This document shows positions 18,422-26,445 of a stretch of 64,000 nt of DNA, piece by piece. Location: NCBI RefSeq assembly GCF_900188225.1, contig NZ_FZOC01000003.1, positions 432,653 to 496,652 of the forward strand, in the 5' to 3' direction. The DNA is from Humidesulfovibrio mexicanus (GTDB lineage Bacteria; Desulfobacterota; Desulfovibrionia; Desulfovibrionales; Desulfovibrionaceae). Below the pieces are notes generated by a model. That model searched no databases. It saw only the letters and a list, made by a program, of their open reading frames with translations, and was not told where the DNA came from. The first letter of the stretch is position 1, and each line of letters begins with the position of its first letter. The position numbers and the translations under genes were made by a program.

Positions 18422-18988
18422 CTAGCGGCCAGCGCCTGGGATCAGCAGGGACACCACGTTCAGCACCCCCGGCACCACGCTGGCCTGGGCAATGGCGCGA
18501 TCCGCGTCCTGCTGGCTGCGCACCATGCCCAGCAAATACACCTTGCCCGCAAACACCTCGAACTCGATCTGCGTGGAGCTGAGGGTCTCGTCCGCCACCA
18601 GGGCCGTGCGCAGCCGCGCCACAATTTCAAGGTCTTGCGCCAGGGTGTTCTCGTCCGTGGGCGGCTCCCAGTGGGCCTCCACGCTCTTCACGTGGTCGGC
18701 CTGCCGCGCAATGGCCAGCGCGAACTCCTGGAACTCCGCATCGTCCACCTGGCCCAGCAGGATGGCGTGTCCAACGAAGCAGTACACCTTCACCGCCAGC
18801 CCCTTCATGCGGTCCCGGTCCATGATCTTGGCCTTGATTTCGGTGGCCGCGGCCTTGTCCTTGGCCATGTCCAGCAGGCTGCGCTCGTCGCGAGCCGCGC
18901 CGTAGATGGCGCCCCAGGGCGTCGGGAAGGCCAGCGCGGCGGCGGGCGCAAGGAGCAGGGCACAGAACAGCACTCCGGTCTTGAACAT
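18422..18988 (-). CDS. BON-domain periplasmic protein
   Basis: A 188-residue exported protein. The signal peptide MFKTGVLFCALLLAPAAALA is followed by two BON domains, about residues 45-115 (LLGQVDDAEFQEFALAIA) and 118-185 (VYLLGMVRSQQDADRAIA, then GVLNVVSLL). BON domains bind phospholipid surfaces and occur in OsmY/DolP-type envelope-stress proteins. The start is the ATG at 18988 with GGAGGCGC directly before it; ATGs further upstream are less likely. Confidence 0.85.
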   Translation of the reverse strand: MFKTGVLFCALLLAPAAALAFPTPWGAIYGAARDERSLLDMAKDKAAATEIKAKIMDRDRMKGLAVKVYCFVGHAILLGQVDDAEFQEFALAIARQADHVKSVEAHWEPPTDENTLAQDLEIVARLRTALVADETLSSTQIEFEVFAGKVYLLGMVRSQQDADRAIAQASVVPGVLNVVSLLIPGAGR

Positions 18989-19141
18989 GCGCGCCTCCAT
19001 ACTCGTCAATGTTTCCGGGCTTCTGTCCCATGCCCCGGCCAGGCCGGAGCTGTCAACGCCCCCCGCCGGTGGAAGTTGACCGGCGGCCCATTAGCCCGTA
19101 CTGTGCGCGCCCAAGCAAACCATTCCGCCGAGAGGTGCACC

Positions 19142-19630
19142 ATGTCCAAATGCCACTGCGGCAACGACCTGCCTTTCAAGCAGTGCTGCCAGCCCATCAT
19201 CGCCGGCCAGCCCGCCCCCACCGCCGAGGCCCTCATGCGCGCGCGCTACAGCGCCTACGTCGTGGGAGACATCGATTTCCTCACCACCTCCCTCGCCCCG
19301 GAGGAACGCCACGATTTTGAGCCTGAACAGGCCAAGGCCTGGAGCGAGAATTCCAAATGGATTGGGCTGACCATCCACGCCGTCAAGGGCGGCGGCCCGG
19401 ACGACCAGGTCGGCCTCGTGGACTTCACCGCCAGCTACGAGTACCAGGGCGCCCGCCAGGACCACCGCGAACTGGCCAGCTTCAAGCGCATCGACGGCGT
19501 GTGGCACTACACCGACGGCCGGATGCGCACCCACGATCCCATCACGCGCGGTCCCAAGACCGGCCGCAACGATCCCTGCCCCTGCGGCAGCGGCAAAAAG
19601 TTCAAGAAGTGCTGCGGCAAGGCCCAATAG
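19142..19630 (+). CDS. YchJ-like SEC-C motif protein
   Basis: A 162-residue soluble protein with cysteine-rich zinc-binding motifs at both ends: CHCGNDLPFKQCC at residues 4-16 and the SEC-C motif NDPCPCGSGKKFKKCC at about 144-159. The centre (ALMRARYSAYVVGDIDFL and FTASYEYQG) is an NTF2-like fold as in E. coli YchJ (UPF0225), of unknown biochemical role. GAGAGGTG precedes the ATG and a strong terminator follows, so it is monocistronic. Confidence 0.9.
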   Translation: MSKCHCGNDLPFKQCCQPIIAGQPAPTAEALMRARYSAYVVGDIDFLTTSLAPEERHDFEPEQAKAWSENSKWIGLTIHAVKGGGPDDQVGLVDFTASYEYQGARQDHRELASFKRIDGVWHYTDGRMRTHDPITRGPKTGRNDPCPCGSGKKFKKCCGKAQ

Positions 19631-19655
19631 TTTTCCCGCCTAGCTTGCCCGCAAC

Positions 19656-19698
19656 GCCCCGGCCCGGACGCGAATTGTCCAGGCCGGGGCTTTTTTTT
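19656..19698 (+). terminator. Rho-independent terminator after ychJ-like gene
   Basis: GCCCCGGCC pairs with GGCCGGGGC, followed by eight T residues. It also marks the far end of the decayed sequence downstream of hypC on the other strand. Confidence 0.9.
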
Positions 19699-19881
19699 AA
19701 GAAGCGTTGAGGGAATGGGGACCAGGAGCGGTGTTCCGGGAACGGCGCCTTGGGCGCAACAATCCGTCGCGGAGGGATGCGGGCAAGGGGCGTGCGCGGG
19801 ATACGGCTGGGGGAGGCCCCCGCATTCCGGGTTGACGCTTTCCCGCAACATGCTGGCCGCGACGCGCGGGCGCTCCGGAAC

Positions 19882-19932
19882 GCTCTTGCACAGGGCCGGG
19901 TCGCGGAACTGGTCGAGAAGGTCGCGGCTCAC
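19882..19932 (-). pseudogene. Probable hypD remnant (first codons only)
   Basis: A GTG start overlaps the hypC stop as GTGA, the coupling usual for hypC-hypD. The first residues (SRDLLDQFRDPALCKS) resemble the N-terminus of HypD proteins, where an FRDP-like motif follows the first few residues. After about 17 codons the similarity stops: the following residues are Pro/Cys-rich without HypD motifs such as MEVCGTH or GPGCPVC, and the frame runs into the antisense of the neighbouring gene. I read this as a truncated hypD; chance similarity over so short a stretch cannot be excluded. Confidence 0.45.
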
Positions 19933-20222
19933 TGGCGGTCATCCTTGGCGTCGGCGACCGCGCCGCAGGCCGTTTCGGGAGCGGCCGGGGGTGCGGGCGC
20001 GGCGCACGCGTCCTCGCGCAGCATACGCAGGGATTCCCTCGCTTCCGCAAAATCCATGACGCGCAGAGCGAATCCGGCGTGTATGATGAGGAAGTCGCCA
20101 ATGGCGGGGTCTTCGGTCAGAAGCATTGTGGACGCCCGGATGGTGGACTGGCTGTCGCCCAAACGGCAGGTGGCCACGCCGTCATGCAGGTGCAGTATTT
20201 CAGCGGGTATGGCGAGACACAT
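19929..20222 (-). CDS. HypC/HupF-family hydrogenase assembly chaperone
   Basis: A 97-residue protein beginning MCLAIPAEILHLHDGVATC, the invariant HypC start with the essential Cys2 that, in [NiFe]-hydrogenase maturation, contacts the Fe(CN)2CO unit and the large subunit. The body (IGDFLIIHAGFALRVMDFAEA) matches the beta-barrel and final helix of the family. It has an Ala/Pro-rich tail. It ends the operon carrying the hydrogenase-large-subunit homologue, 77 bases after the nitrogenase-like gene, with GGAGG before the ATG. A dedicated HypC for that large subunit is the simplest reading. Its usual partner HypD is present only as a remnant. Confidence 0.9.
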   Translation of the reverse strand: MCLAIPAEILHLHDGVATCRLGDSQSTIRASTMLLTEDPAIGDFLIIHAGFALRVMDFAEARESLRMLREDACAAPAPPAAPETACGAVADAKDDRQ

Positions 20223-20299
20223 GGGGAATCCTCCTCGGTTGGCGCTGGCCGCGCAGGCCGTGCCGCCCTGTTGTACGATGTCCGTCCGGCCCTGCGCCG

Positions 20300-21508
20300 C
20301 TATGCGGAGGCGAACAAGCGCCCGGCAAGATACGCATGGCCTTTTTCCACGGCGTACTCGTACGGCAAATTCCAGTTGAGCCGCGCGCTCATGGCGATGT
20401 GCGGCATGGGGATGAACCGGACCGGCCGCGTCAGCAGGGCCTTGTAACAGGGATCGGCGACGATGCAGTCCACGGACGGGTCGTTCATGAGCGCAGCCGT
20501 TTCGTGTTCGCCATCCGTACAAACATCGGCCTGGCCGCGCTCCGCCAGGGCCGCCAAGCGGCCTTCCGCAGGCGCGAACACAGCTGCGTCGGGCGTCACC
20601 GAGACAACGTCCACACGGGGAATGCCGAAGTCGTGGCGCAGGCAGCGCTGGATTCCATAGCTCATCACTGGCTCGCCGATGACCAAAGCGTGTTTGAAGG
20701 GCGCGGGCCTGGCTGGCGCGGGCGGGGTTGGAAGCGGCTCCCGGCGCAGCAGGGTCAGCATGTCGTCCCGGCCCCGCAGTCCCACGGGCATCCCCACCAC
20801 GTAGGGAATGCCGAAGGTGGCGTACATGTGGTCCGCCAGGGCCAGCCCGCTGGTGGAGACCACCACGTTGAGCTCCGCGCTGGGAGCGTTGCGCAGGGAC
20901 TCCAGGGGGTCCTCCTGCCCGGGCCGGGGCACGGAGAACACGCTCACCAGCGGAAAGCCCGCCTGCTCAATGGCCTGGAGCACCGGCTCGATGTGCTCCT
21001 CCCTGCCCGTGGACAGGTGGATCGCCCCAAGAACGTTGACGCCGTTTTTGACCTTGCGCTCCGGCGTGCGCATGAGCTTGCGCGCCAGGGCCAGGAAGGC
21101 CTTGGACGCCCCCTCGGGATAGGGTTCGGACCCGGCTGTGGGCACCATGAACACGGGCAGGCTGGTGCGCGATTCCAGGGTGCGGGAGAAGCCCCGCAAG
21201 TCCGTGCCGATGATCTCGGAGATGGGCGTGCCCGCCAGGGCCACGAAACGCCGGTCCAGCTGCGTGGACACCTCGGCGATGTTGTTGATGAATGTGCTGT
21301 CGTTGCCCAGAATGACATCCATTTCCAGCAGCCCGGCCCCGACCACTGTGGCCGGGCCACGGTACCAGCGCGGCTCGTCCTCGATGTTGATGTGCCAGGC
21401 CCCGCCAGCGGGACCGTAGACCACCACCAGGCCGTCGAAGGCGTACAGCGCGGAGCTGACCCCGAAGTAGCCCGTGGCCAGGGGGAGAAGCTTGTGATAT
21501 GTCTTCAT
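20300..21508 (-). CDS. Nitrogenase component 1-like protein (NifK/NifN-like), cysteine-poor
   Basis: A 402-residue protein of the nitrogenase/oxidoreductase component 1 superfamily. Visible features are the N-terminal ATGYFGVSSALYAFDGLVVVYGP, which occupies the position of the superfamily GPxGC segment but ends GPAGGAW without cysteine, the ILGNDSTFINNIAEV strand-helix where component 1 proteins usually have the third cluster cysteine, and C-terminal segments such as VADPCYKALLTRPVRFIPM. Cysteines occur only in the last third. It therefore lacks the P-cluster-type ligands and would contribute few or none to a shared cluster, unlike its upstream neighbour. ATG at 21508 has AAGGA eight bases before it. 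It is probably the second half of a heterodimer with the product at 21579-22877. Confidence 0.75.
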   Translation of the reverse strand: MKTYHKLLPLATGYFGVSSALYAFDGLVVVYGPAGGAWHINIEDEPRWYRGPATVVGAGLLEMDVILGNDSTFINNIAEVSTQLDRRFVALAGTPISEIIGTDLRGFSRTLESRTSLPVFMVPTAGSEPYPEGASKAFLALARKLMRTPERKVKNGVNVLGAIHLSTGREEHIEPVLQAIEQAGFPLVSVFSVPRPGQEDPLESLRNAPSAELNVVVSTSGLALADHMYATFGIPYVVGMPVGLRGRDDMLTLLRREPLPTPPAPARPAPFKHALVIGEPVMSYGIQRCLRHDFGIPRVDVVSVTPDAAVFAPAEGRLAALAERGQADVCTDGEHETAALMNDPSVDCIVADPCYKALLTRPVRFIPMPHIAMSARLNWNLPYEYAVEKGHAYLAGRLFASA

Positions 21509-21578
21509 GTTTCGTTTCCTTGAACTGTTGTGGACCAAGACGCCGAAACGCTTGGTTGTGCTATTGTCGCCGCGCGTC

Positions 21579-22877
21579 CTAGATCAGGAAGTTGTGCGTG
21601 TAGATCCAGTCAGCGTTGCTGACGGGATTTTCAAGGGCTTCGCGGGTTTGCTCCAGCATCCACAAGGTGTTTTCGTAGCCGTGCTTCTGCTCCTGATAGC
21701 GCGACAGCGGCACGTTGGCCGCTCTAGCGCAGAAGATGCCCGCGTCCACGCCGTAGGCCACGTCGATGTGATCGAAGGGGGCGGTCTCGCCGCACATGCT
21801 GGGATGGGAGACGTTGCAGGCCCGGATGTGCGGTGCGGTCTCGCGCAGGCGCTCGATGATCCGCCATTCATAGGGGGTGAAGGTGCCGCGCGCGAAGACC
21901 GTGTCCACGTTCAGGCCAAAATCCACCAGCGCCGAGGCCAGCTCCCAGGGGCTGCCGTTGATGCTGCAGCCCACGGCCAGGGTCTTGTCCTTGAGCCTCG
22001 CGACCAGCGGCGCGGCGGCCGTTTTCGCGGCCGTTGCAAAGGCTTCGGTGTCAAGCTTGCGCCCCACTGCGGCGGCGATTTTTTCGTATTGTCCAGCAAT
22101 GGCGTCAAGGCCGTATGCCGTTGGCACGAAGGCCGAGGGTATGCCCAGGCCTTTTTCCATGCGCCCGGCAAGCCCGTTGGCCAGCGGGTGCAGCACCAGC
22201 GAGGACGCGGCGCCCGCCATGAGCGCGAACTGCTCCAGGTCGGCGCAGAGCGGAATTTGATGGATGCGCCTGATTCCCGCGCCCCTGAGCGCCTGGTACA
22301 GCTCGCCGGAATCCGACAGGGGCATGAATGTGCCCAGGATGTTCACGGCCTCCGGGTCCGGTTGGCTCGACTCGCGCTTGAGGAAGTCGTAGAACGAGGT
22401 GTAGGCCGAGGTGAAGGGCGACTCCTTGAGCCCGATGGTGATGGGGGCCATGGCGCCGAGGATGATGCGCCGCCCGGTGTCCTTCTCCAGCCGCTCGATG
22501 ACGCCGGTGAAGTCCGTGCCCAGAATGTAGTCCGGACAGCCCACAATGAGGAAGATGACCTTTTCCGGCCGCCGGGACGCGATGTCGCGGATGCCTTTTT
22601 CCACCTTCTCCAAGTGCCTGCCCATGGTCATGTCGATTTCGGGCGTGCAGAGCATGTAGAAGCGGTCGGTAAACCCGCGCGCGTGCGCCATGAACGCCGA
22701 ATGCCGCAAACAGGCCGACGGCCCGGCCATGATGCACAGGGACTGCGGCAGCAGCAGGCAGGTCTCGATGACGCCCCAGCCCGCGAGGTTGGGGCCAACG
22801 CCTTCCAGTCGCGCGAAGGGGAAGTCCTCCTTGCGCTTCAGGTTTTCAATTTTGATGCTGGCACTGTCCACACGCAT
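21579..22877 (-). CDS. Nitrogenase component 1-like protein (NifD/NifE-like)
   Basis: A 432-residue component 1 superfamily protein. Two of the three usual bridging-cluster cysteines are visible: Cys56 in MAGPSACLRH (the GPxxC motif) and Cys114 in VGCPDYILGTD. The position expected for the first, about 25 residues before Cys56, is Leu31; Cys40, Cys48 or Cys77 might substitute. It lacks the C-terminal Cys/His pair of NifD that binds FeMo-co. NifD/NifE/BchN/CfbD relatives form heterodimers reduced by a NifH-type ATPase, and that ATPase gene lies immediately upstream, overlapping by 32 bases, so a two-component ATP-driven reductase or cofactor scaffold is implied. The substrate is unknown. AGGAGAAG precedes the ATG. 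Confidence 0.82.
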   Translation of the reverse strand: MRVDSASIKIENLKRKEDFPFARLEGVGPNLAGWGVIETCLLLPQSLCIMAGPSACLRHSAFMAHARGFTDRFYMLCTPEIDMTMGRHLEKVEKGIRDIASRRPEKVIFLIVGCPDYILGTDFTGVIERLEKDTGRRIILGAMAPITIGLKESPFTSAYTSFYDFLKRESSQPDPEAVNILGTFMPLSDSGELYQALRGAGIRRIHQIPLCADLEQFALMAGAASSLVLHPLANGLAGRMEKGLGIPSAFVPTAYGLDAIAGQYEKIAAAVGRKLDTEAFATAAKTAAAPLVARLKDKTLAVGCSINGSPWELASALVDFGLNVDTVFARGTFTPYEWRIIERLRETAPHIRACNVSHPSMCGETAPFDHIDVAYGVDAGIFCARAANVPLSRYQEQKHGYENTLWMLEQTREALENPVSNADWIYTHNFLI

Positions 22878-23673
22878 GGCGCTTCTCCTGCTTGGTGTCG
22901 CTGATTGGGGCCGCGCCGCGCTCCTGGGCGAAGGCGGCCACGGTCCGGGCCAGGTCGAAGAAACAGGCCGAGGTGGGCAGGCCGGGATCGCCTTCGACTA
23001 TGGTTTTCCCCTGCTCCTCGAAGGTGTGGATGGCCCGGTCGCGGGGGATGACGCCGATGATGGTCGTCTCCATCTCCTTGGCGAAGTCCTGCACACGCTC
23101 CACCTCGTCGGGCATGTCGCGCCGGTTGAGGATGAGCCCGCCCAGCTCCGCGTAGTGGCGGTCGGCGAAGTTGCGCAGGGCCAGGATGATGTTCCTGGCC
23201 GCGAGCAGGGCCATTTTTTCGCCGGAGGTGACGATGAACACCTTGTCGGCGAAGCCTTCGCGCATGGGCACGGCGATGCCGCCGCAGACGATATCCGCCA
23301 GGATGTCGTAGAACACGATGTCCGGCGCATACTTGGCGTAGGCGTCCATCTCGTCCAGCAGCTCAAAGGCCGTGAGCATACCCCGGCCAAAGCAGCCGAT
23401 GCCCGGCGTGGGCCCGCCGACCTCCATGCAGGTGGTTCCGCCAAAACCCTTGCGGACAACGGCGTCCAGGTCGTCCGGCCTGCCGTTTTCCTGAAGATAC
23501 TGCAATATTGGCGGCGGCATCTGTCCGCCCAGCAGGTTGATGGTGGAGTCGCTCTTGGGGTCGCACCCGATCTGCATGACCTTGTGGCCATGCACGGCGA
23601 GGGCCGCCGAGATGCCGGAGGTCACGGTGGATTTGCCGATGCCGCCTTTTCCGTAAATCGCGATCTTAATCAA
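22846..23673 (-). CDS. NifH-like ATP-dependent reductase protein
   Basis: A 275-residue iron protein of the NifH/BchL/CfbC family. All working parts are present: P-loop GKGGIGKS at residues 8-15, switch I DPKSDST at 38-44, cluster ligands Cys94 (GIGCFGRG) and Cys130 (DIVCGG), and Arg97, the ADP-ribosylation position of NifH. It should form a homodimer with a bridging [4Fe-4S] cluster that passes electrons to the two component 1-like proteins encoded next. The start is a TTG with GGGGAGGA four bases upstream; no in-frame ATG fits. It overlaps the end of the radical SAM gene by 8 bases and the next gene by 32. A short His/Cys-rich tail (HACGQCQHQN) ends the protein. Confidence 0.9.
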   Translation of the reverse strand: MIKIAIYGKGGIGKSTVTSGISAALAVHGHKVMQIGCDPKSDSTINLLGGQMPPPILQYLQENGRPDDLDAVVRKGFGGTTCMEVGGPTPGIGCFGRGMLTAFELLDEMDAYAKYAPDIVFYDILADIVCGGIAVPMREGFADKVFIVTSGEKMALLAARNIILALRNFADRHYAELGGLILNRRDMPDEVERVQDFAKEMETTIIGVIPRDRAIHTFEEQGKTIVEGDPGLPTSACFFDLARTVAAFAQERGAAPISDTKQEKRHACGQCQHQN

Positions 23674-24685
23674 AACGTCCTCCCCGCATCTTGAGTGAGT
23701 CCCCTTTTCCCGCTGCAACGTTCCGTCCGGCGCGCCGCAACACCTGCCTGGCCTCGTCTACGGAAACGTAGCGTTTCCTCGTAGTTATCTGAAATTCGTA
23801 TTCAACCTTGTCTGTCTTGCTTTTCAGGAACGGATTGCAATTGGGCATGATGACGTTGGCCCCGCCCTGCGTGAAGGCGCGGTACTGGCCGTCCTCGGGC
23901 ATCAGGGTGGCCACGGTGTTTGCCGCGGCCAAGTGCGTGTTTTGGGTCACAATCCGCGCCAGGGCGAAGACCCGGAGCATGAGTTCCACGTCCGCGGGCG
24001 GGTGGTCGCGCAGGGGCGTGTCCGCATGGGGGATGAACGGGCCGATGTTGACCATGTCGGGCTGGAAGGACTGGAAGAACTCGATGTCCAGCGCGAGGTC
24101 CTCCAGGGTCTGGCCGGGCAGGCCGACAATGTTGCCTACGCCCACCTGGTAGCCCAGCTTTCGCAGCAAGTTGATGCAGCGTAGCCTGTCCGCCAGTTTC
24201 AAACCGGGCCGCATGACGGCATACAGTTCCGGGTTCATGGTCTCGTGCTTCATCAAGTACCGGCTGGCCCCGGCCTCCTTGAAGGCGCGCATGTCGGCCT
24301 CGGGCCGTTCGCCCAGGCTTAGGGTGATGGCGACATCGGCCTTGTCGAGAATGCGTCGAATGATGGAGCAGAGCATGTCCCGCGTGTAGTGGTAGTCCTC
24401 GCCGCTTTGCAGCACCACGGTGCCAAGGCCCGCCTCGGCAATGGAAAGCGCAGTCTGCACGATCTGGTCCTCGCTCATGCGGAAGCGCTTGGCCTTGTCG
24501 TTCTGTTTGCACAGGCCGCAGTACAGATCCTGGCGGCAACAATAGTTGGAAAAATGGACAACGCCGCGCAACTGCGCCGTGTCGCCGCAGTGTTCCTGGC
24601 GCACACGGTCGGCCTCGCGGAACAGGGTGTCCTGGTGTTGCGCGCCACGCAGGGCGGCAAGGATTTCTGCTCTCTCCATGGGCAT
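23666..24685 (-). CDS. Radical SAM protein, HmdB/HydE-like with CX5CX2C motif
   Basis: A 339-residue radical SAM enzyme of the BioB/HydE/PylB/HmdB clan. The cluster loop reads FSNYCCRQDLYCGLC: Cys50, Cys56 and Cys59 give CX5CX2C rather than the usual CX3CX2C (the middle cysteine of HydE is Asp53). CX5CX2C is the signature of HmdB (HcgA), the radical SAM enzyme of [Fe]-hydrogenase guanylylpyridinol-cofactor synthesis. Other clan features are VLQSGEDYHYT, ITLSLGERPEADM, SRYLMKHETMNPELY and VGNIVGLPGQTLEDLALDI. The C-terminal region matches the BioB-like barrel end. It lies 54 bases after the hydrogenase-like gene and is coupled to the NifH-like gene. HydE itself is the alternative; the cysteine spacing argues against a standard HydE. 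ATG at 24685 has CCGGAGA upstream. Confidence 0.85.
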   Translation of the reverse strand: MPMERAEILAALRGAQHQDTLFREADRVRQEHCGDTAQLRGVVHFSNYCCRQDLYCGLCKQNDKAKRFRMSEDQIVQTALSIAEAGLGTVVLQSGEDYHYTRDMLCSIIRRILDKADVAITLSLGERPEADMRAFKEAGASRYLMKHETMNPELYAVMRPGLKLADRLRCINLLRKLGYQVGVGNIVGLPGQTLEDLALDIEFFQSFQPDMVNIGPFIPHADTPLRDHPPADVELMLRVFALARIVTQNTHLAAANTVATLMPEDGQYRAFTQGGANVIMPNCNPFLKSKTDKVEYEFQITTRKRYVSVDEARQVLRRAGRNVAAGKGDSLKMRGGRFD

Positions 24686-24739
24686 GTCGTCTCCGGGGCT
24701 ATGGCGCTGCGGCACAGGCGGCACGCCGCAACGGTTTGT

Positions 24740-26383
24740 TCATTTGGCTCGCACCGTCACGGTCTTTCCCGCATCGTCGTCTTCAAGCCGGATCACACAG
24801 GCGTTGCAGGGGTCGAAGGCGTGCACGGCCCGCAGGATCTCCAACGGATGCGCGCTGTCCGCCACGGGTGTGGCGGCCAATGCCCGCTCCAGCGGGCTTG
24901 GGGTCCCATCGGCGCTGCGCGGCGAAAAGTTCCACAATGACGGAATAAGGTAGTCGTGCTCGACGATGCGGCCATTTTCCAGGCGCACGCGGTGGGCCAG
25001 CGCGCCCCTGCCGATTTCCGCCAGGCCCACGCCCTCGCCGGAGTGCGGCAGGCTCCAGGGCGTCTGAACCGGGGCCTTGCCGCCGCCGAGCAGCGCATCC
25101 AGGGAATCCAGCCACCCAAGGGCCGCCTTGGCGACGCTGGCGGCCTCCAGCGCCCTGGCGAGCATTCTGCCAACGGTGGAGTCCAAGGATTGCGGGGACA
25201 GCCCGGCCTGGCGCAAGGCACGGTCCATCTCGTCGCGTACGGCCCTGCCGCCTTTGGCGTACGCGACGAGCATCCTGGACAACGGTCCGGCCTCGCAAGC
25301 CCGGCCCGCGTACCTGGGAACAGCGAACCAGTGGAAACCGTCGTTGGTCCAGCGGTATTCCGGCTCACCAGAGCCGAAGCGCAATCGGTACCGGCTGGCG
25401 TCGGCGTCGGCCCAGGCGGGTTCCTGTTCCACGCGCACCTGGTTCCATTGCGCCGCTTGGGCAGACAGCCCTTGGTCCAGGGCGACCACGCCGCCAGGCA
25501 GAAGCGCCTCGCCCCGTTCCCCGGCGGGAAAATCGCCCCAGGACAGGAATGCGCCGCTTCGACCGAGGTCGGCCTCGTGGCGGTACAGCCGGGCCACGAG
25601 CACCGCATCCGGCAGAAAGACGTTTCGGATGAATTCCGCGCTTTGGCGCAACAGCGCCGCGCAGCCGTTGCGCGCCTCCGGCGAGAGGTCCGGGCCGTCC
25701 GCCGCCTTGGACAGGCCGCCGATCTGATAGGCCGGGTGCCCCGGCCCGGTACATCGCAGCAGCTTCCGGGCCTCGGCCAGCTTGGCGCGTATGTCCAGCG
25801 CGGCCTGGCTGTGGCTGAACACCAGCAGGTGGTGTTCCGGGCCGCCCGCATAGGCCGGATGGTCCCAATGCTCGACCGCGAAGAATGCGCCGCCCTCGCC
25901 CTGGGCCAAGGCGGTCAAGCGTTGGAGCGCCTCGCTGGAGAAGGCGGCCCGCCCCTGGTCCGGGCGCGGGCAGGAGCACTCCGCCAGCTTCGCCGTTTTT
26001 CCGGCGTCGGCGCGCAGGGCGCGGCCCAGGTTCAGCCAGTCGGAGAGGGAGAAGTGGTAGAAGTGTGTCAGATGGTCGGAGAGCAGTTGCAGGCCTTGCG
26101 CCAGATTGCGCACCAGCCGCGCGGCTTCCGGGATTTGAACGTCGGCGAGGTTTTCCACCGCGCGCGCCGCGGCCAGGGCGTGCCCGTCGTTGCAGATGCA
26201 GGCGGGACGCTTGGCGAAGCGCGGCGCTTCCCCCTCGGTGGTCGCCCCGAGCAGAAAGTCCATGTTGTGGACCATCTTGCCCGTGCTCCAGGTTTTGGCC
26301 ACACGCCCGCCAGCAAGGCGCGCGCTGATGACGAAGGTGTTCTCCGCGCAGATGATGTCGGGTGGCCGTTGGGGGGTGGTCAT
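24740..26383 (-). CDS. Orphan [NiFe]-hydrogenase large-subunit homologue with altered L1 motif
   Basis: A 547-residue protein clearly of the HupL/HyaB family. Matching segments are Glu14 in the TRIEGH position, GGRVAKTWSTGKMV, HALAAARAVENL, AARLVRNLAQGLQLLSDHL, GRGALAHRVRLENGRI with the conserved Arg, and PSLWNFSPR. The L2 motif is intact as DPCNACVIR (Cys526, Cys529; Arg in place of the more usual His), followed by 15 residues that a maturation protease could remove. The L1 motif is rearranged: instead of RxCGxCxxxH it reads RPACICNDGH, so the first nickel-ligand position is Ala61 and cysteines sit at 62 and 64. No small subunit is encoded nearby. It may carry a different metal centre, or act as a cofactor carrier; activity cannot be read from sequence. 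AAGGAG lies 11 bases before the ATG. Confidence 0.88.
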   Translation of the reverse strand: MTTPQRPPDIICAENTFVISARLAGGRVAKTWSTGKMVHNMDFLLGATTEGEAPRFAKRPACICNDGHALAAARAVENLADVQIPEAARLVRNLAQGLQLLSDHLTHFYHFSLSDWLNLGRALRADAGKTAKLAECSCPRPDQGRAAFSSEALQRLTALAQGEGGAFFAVEHWDHPAYAGGPEHHLLVFSHSQAALDIRAKLAEARKLLRCTGPGHPAYQIGGLSKAADGPDLSPEARNGCAALLRQSAEFIRNVFLPDAVLVARLYRHEADLGRSGAFLSWGDFPAGERGEALLPGGVVALDQGLSAQAAQWNQVRVEQEPAWADADASRYRLRFGSGEPEYRWTNDGFHWFAVPRYAGRACEAGPLSRMLVAYAKGGRAVRDEMDRALRQAGLSPQSLDSTVGRMLARALEAASVAKAALGWLDSLDALLGGGKAPVQTPWSLPHSGEGVGLAEIGRGALAHRVRLENGRIVEHDYLIPSLWNFSPRSADGTPSPLERALAATPVADSAHPLEILRAVHAFDPCNACVIRLEDDDAGKTVTVRAK

Positions 26384-26445
26384 GGCGTGCGCTGCTCCTT
26401 GATCTTTCGGCCGTCCGGGGACGCGCCGTTGTCCATCGCCTGTGT

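Noticed and set aside
20300..23673. Reading the NifH/NifDK-like genes as a nitrogenase
   Set aside because: The component 1-like proteins lack the FeMo-cofactor Cys/His ligands and most P-cluster cysteines, and no nifB/E/N/V genes are near.
23666..24685. Assignment of the radical SAM gene as canonical HydE
   Set aside because: The middle cysteine of CX3CX2C is replaced by Asp and the remaining cysteines fit CX5CX2C, so HydE is not the best name, though the clan is right.
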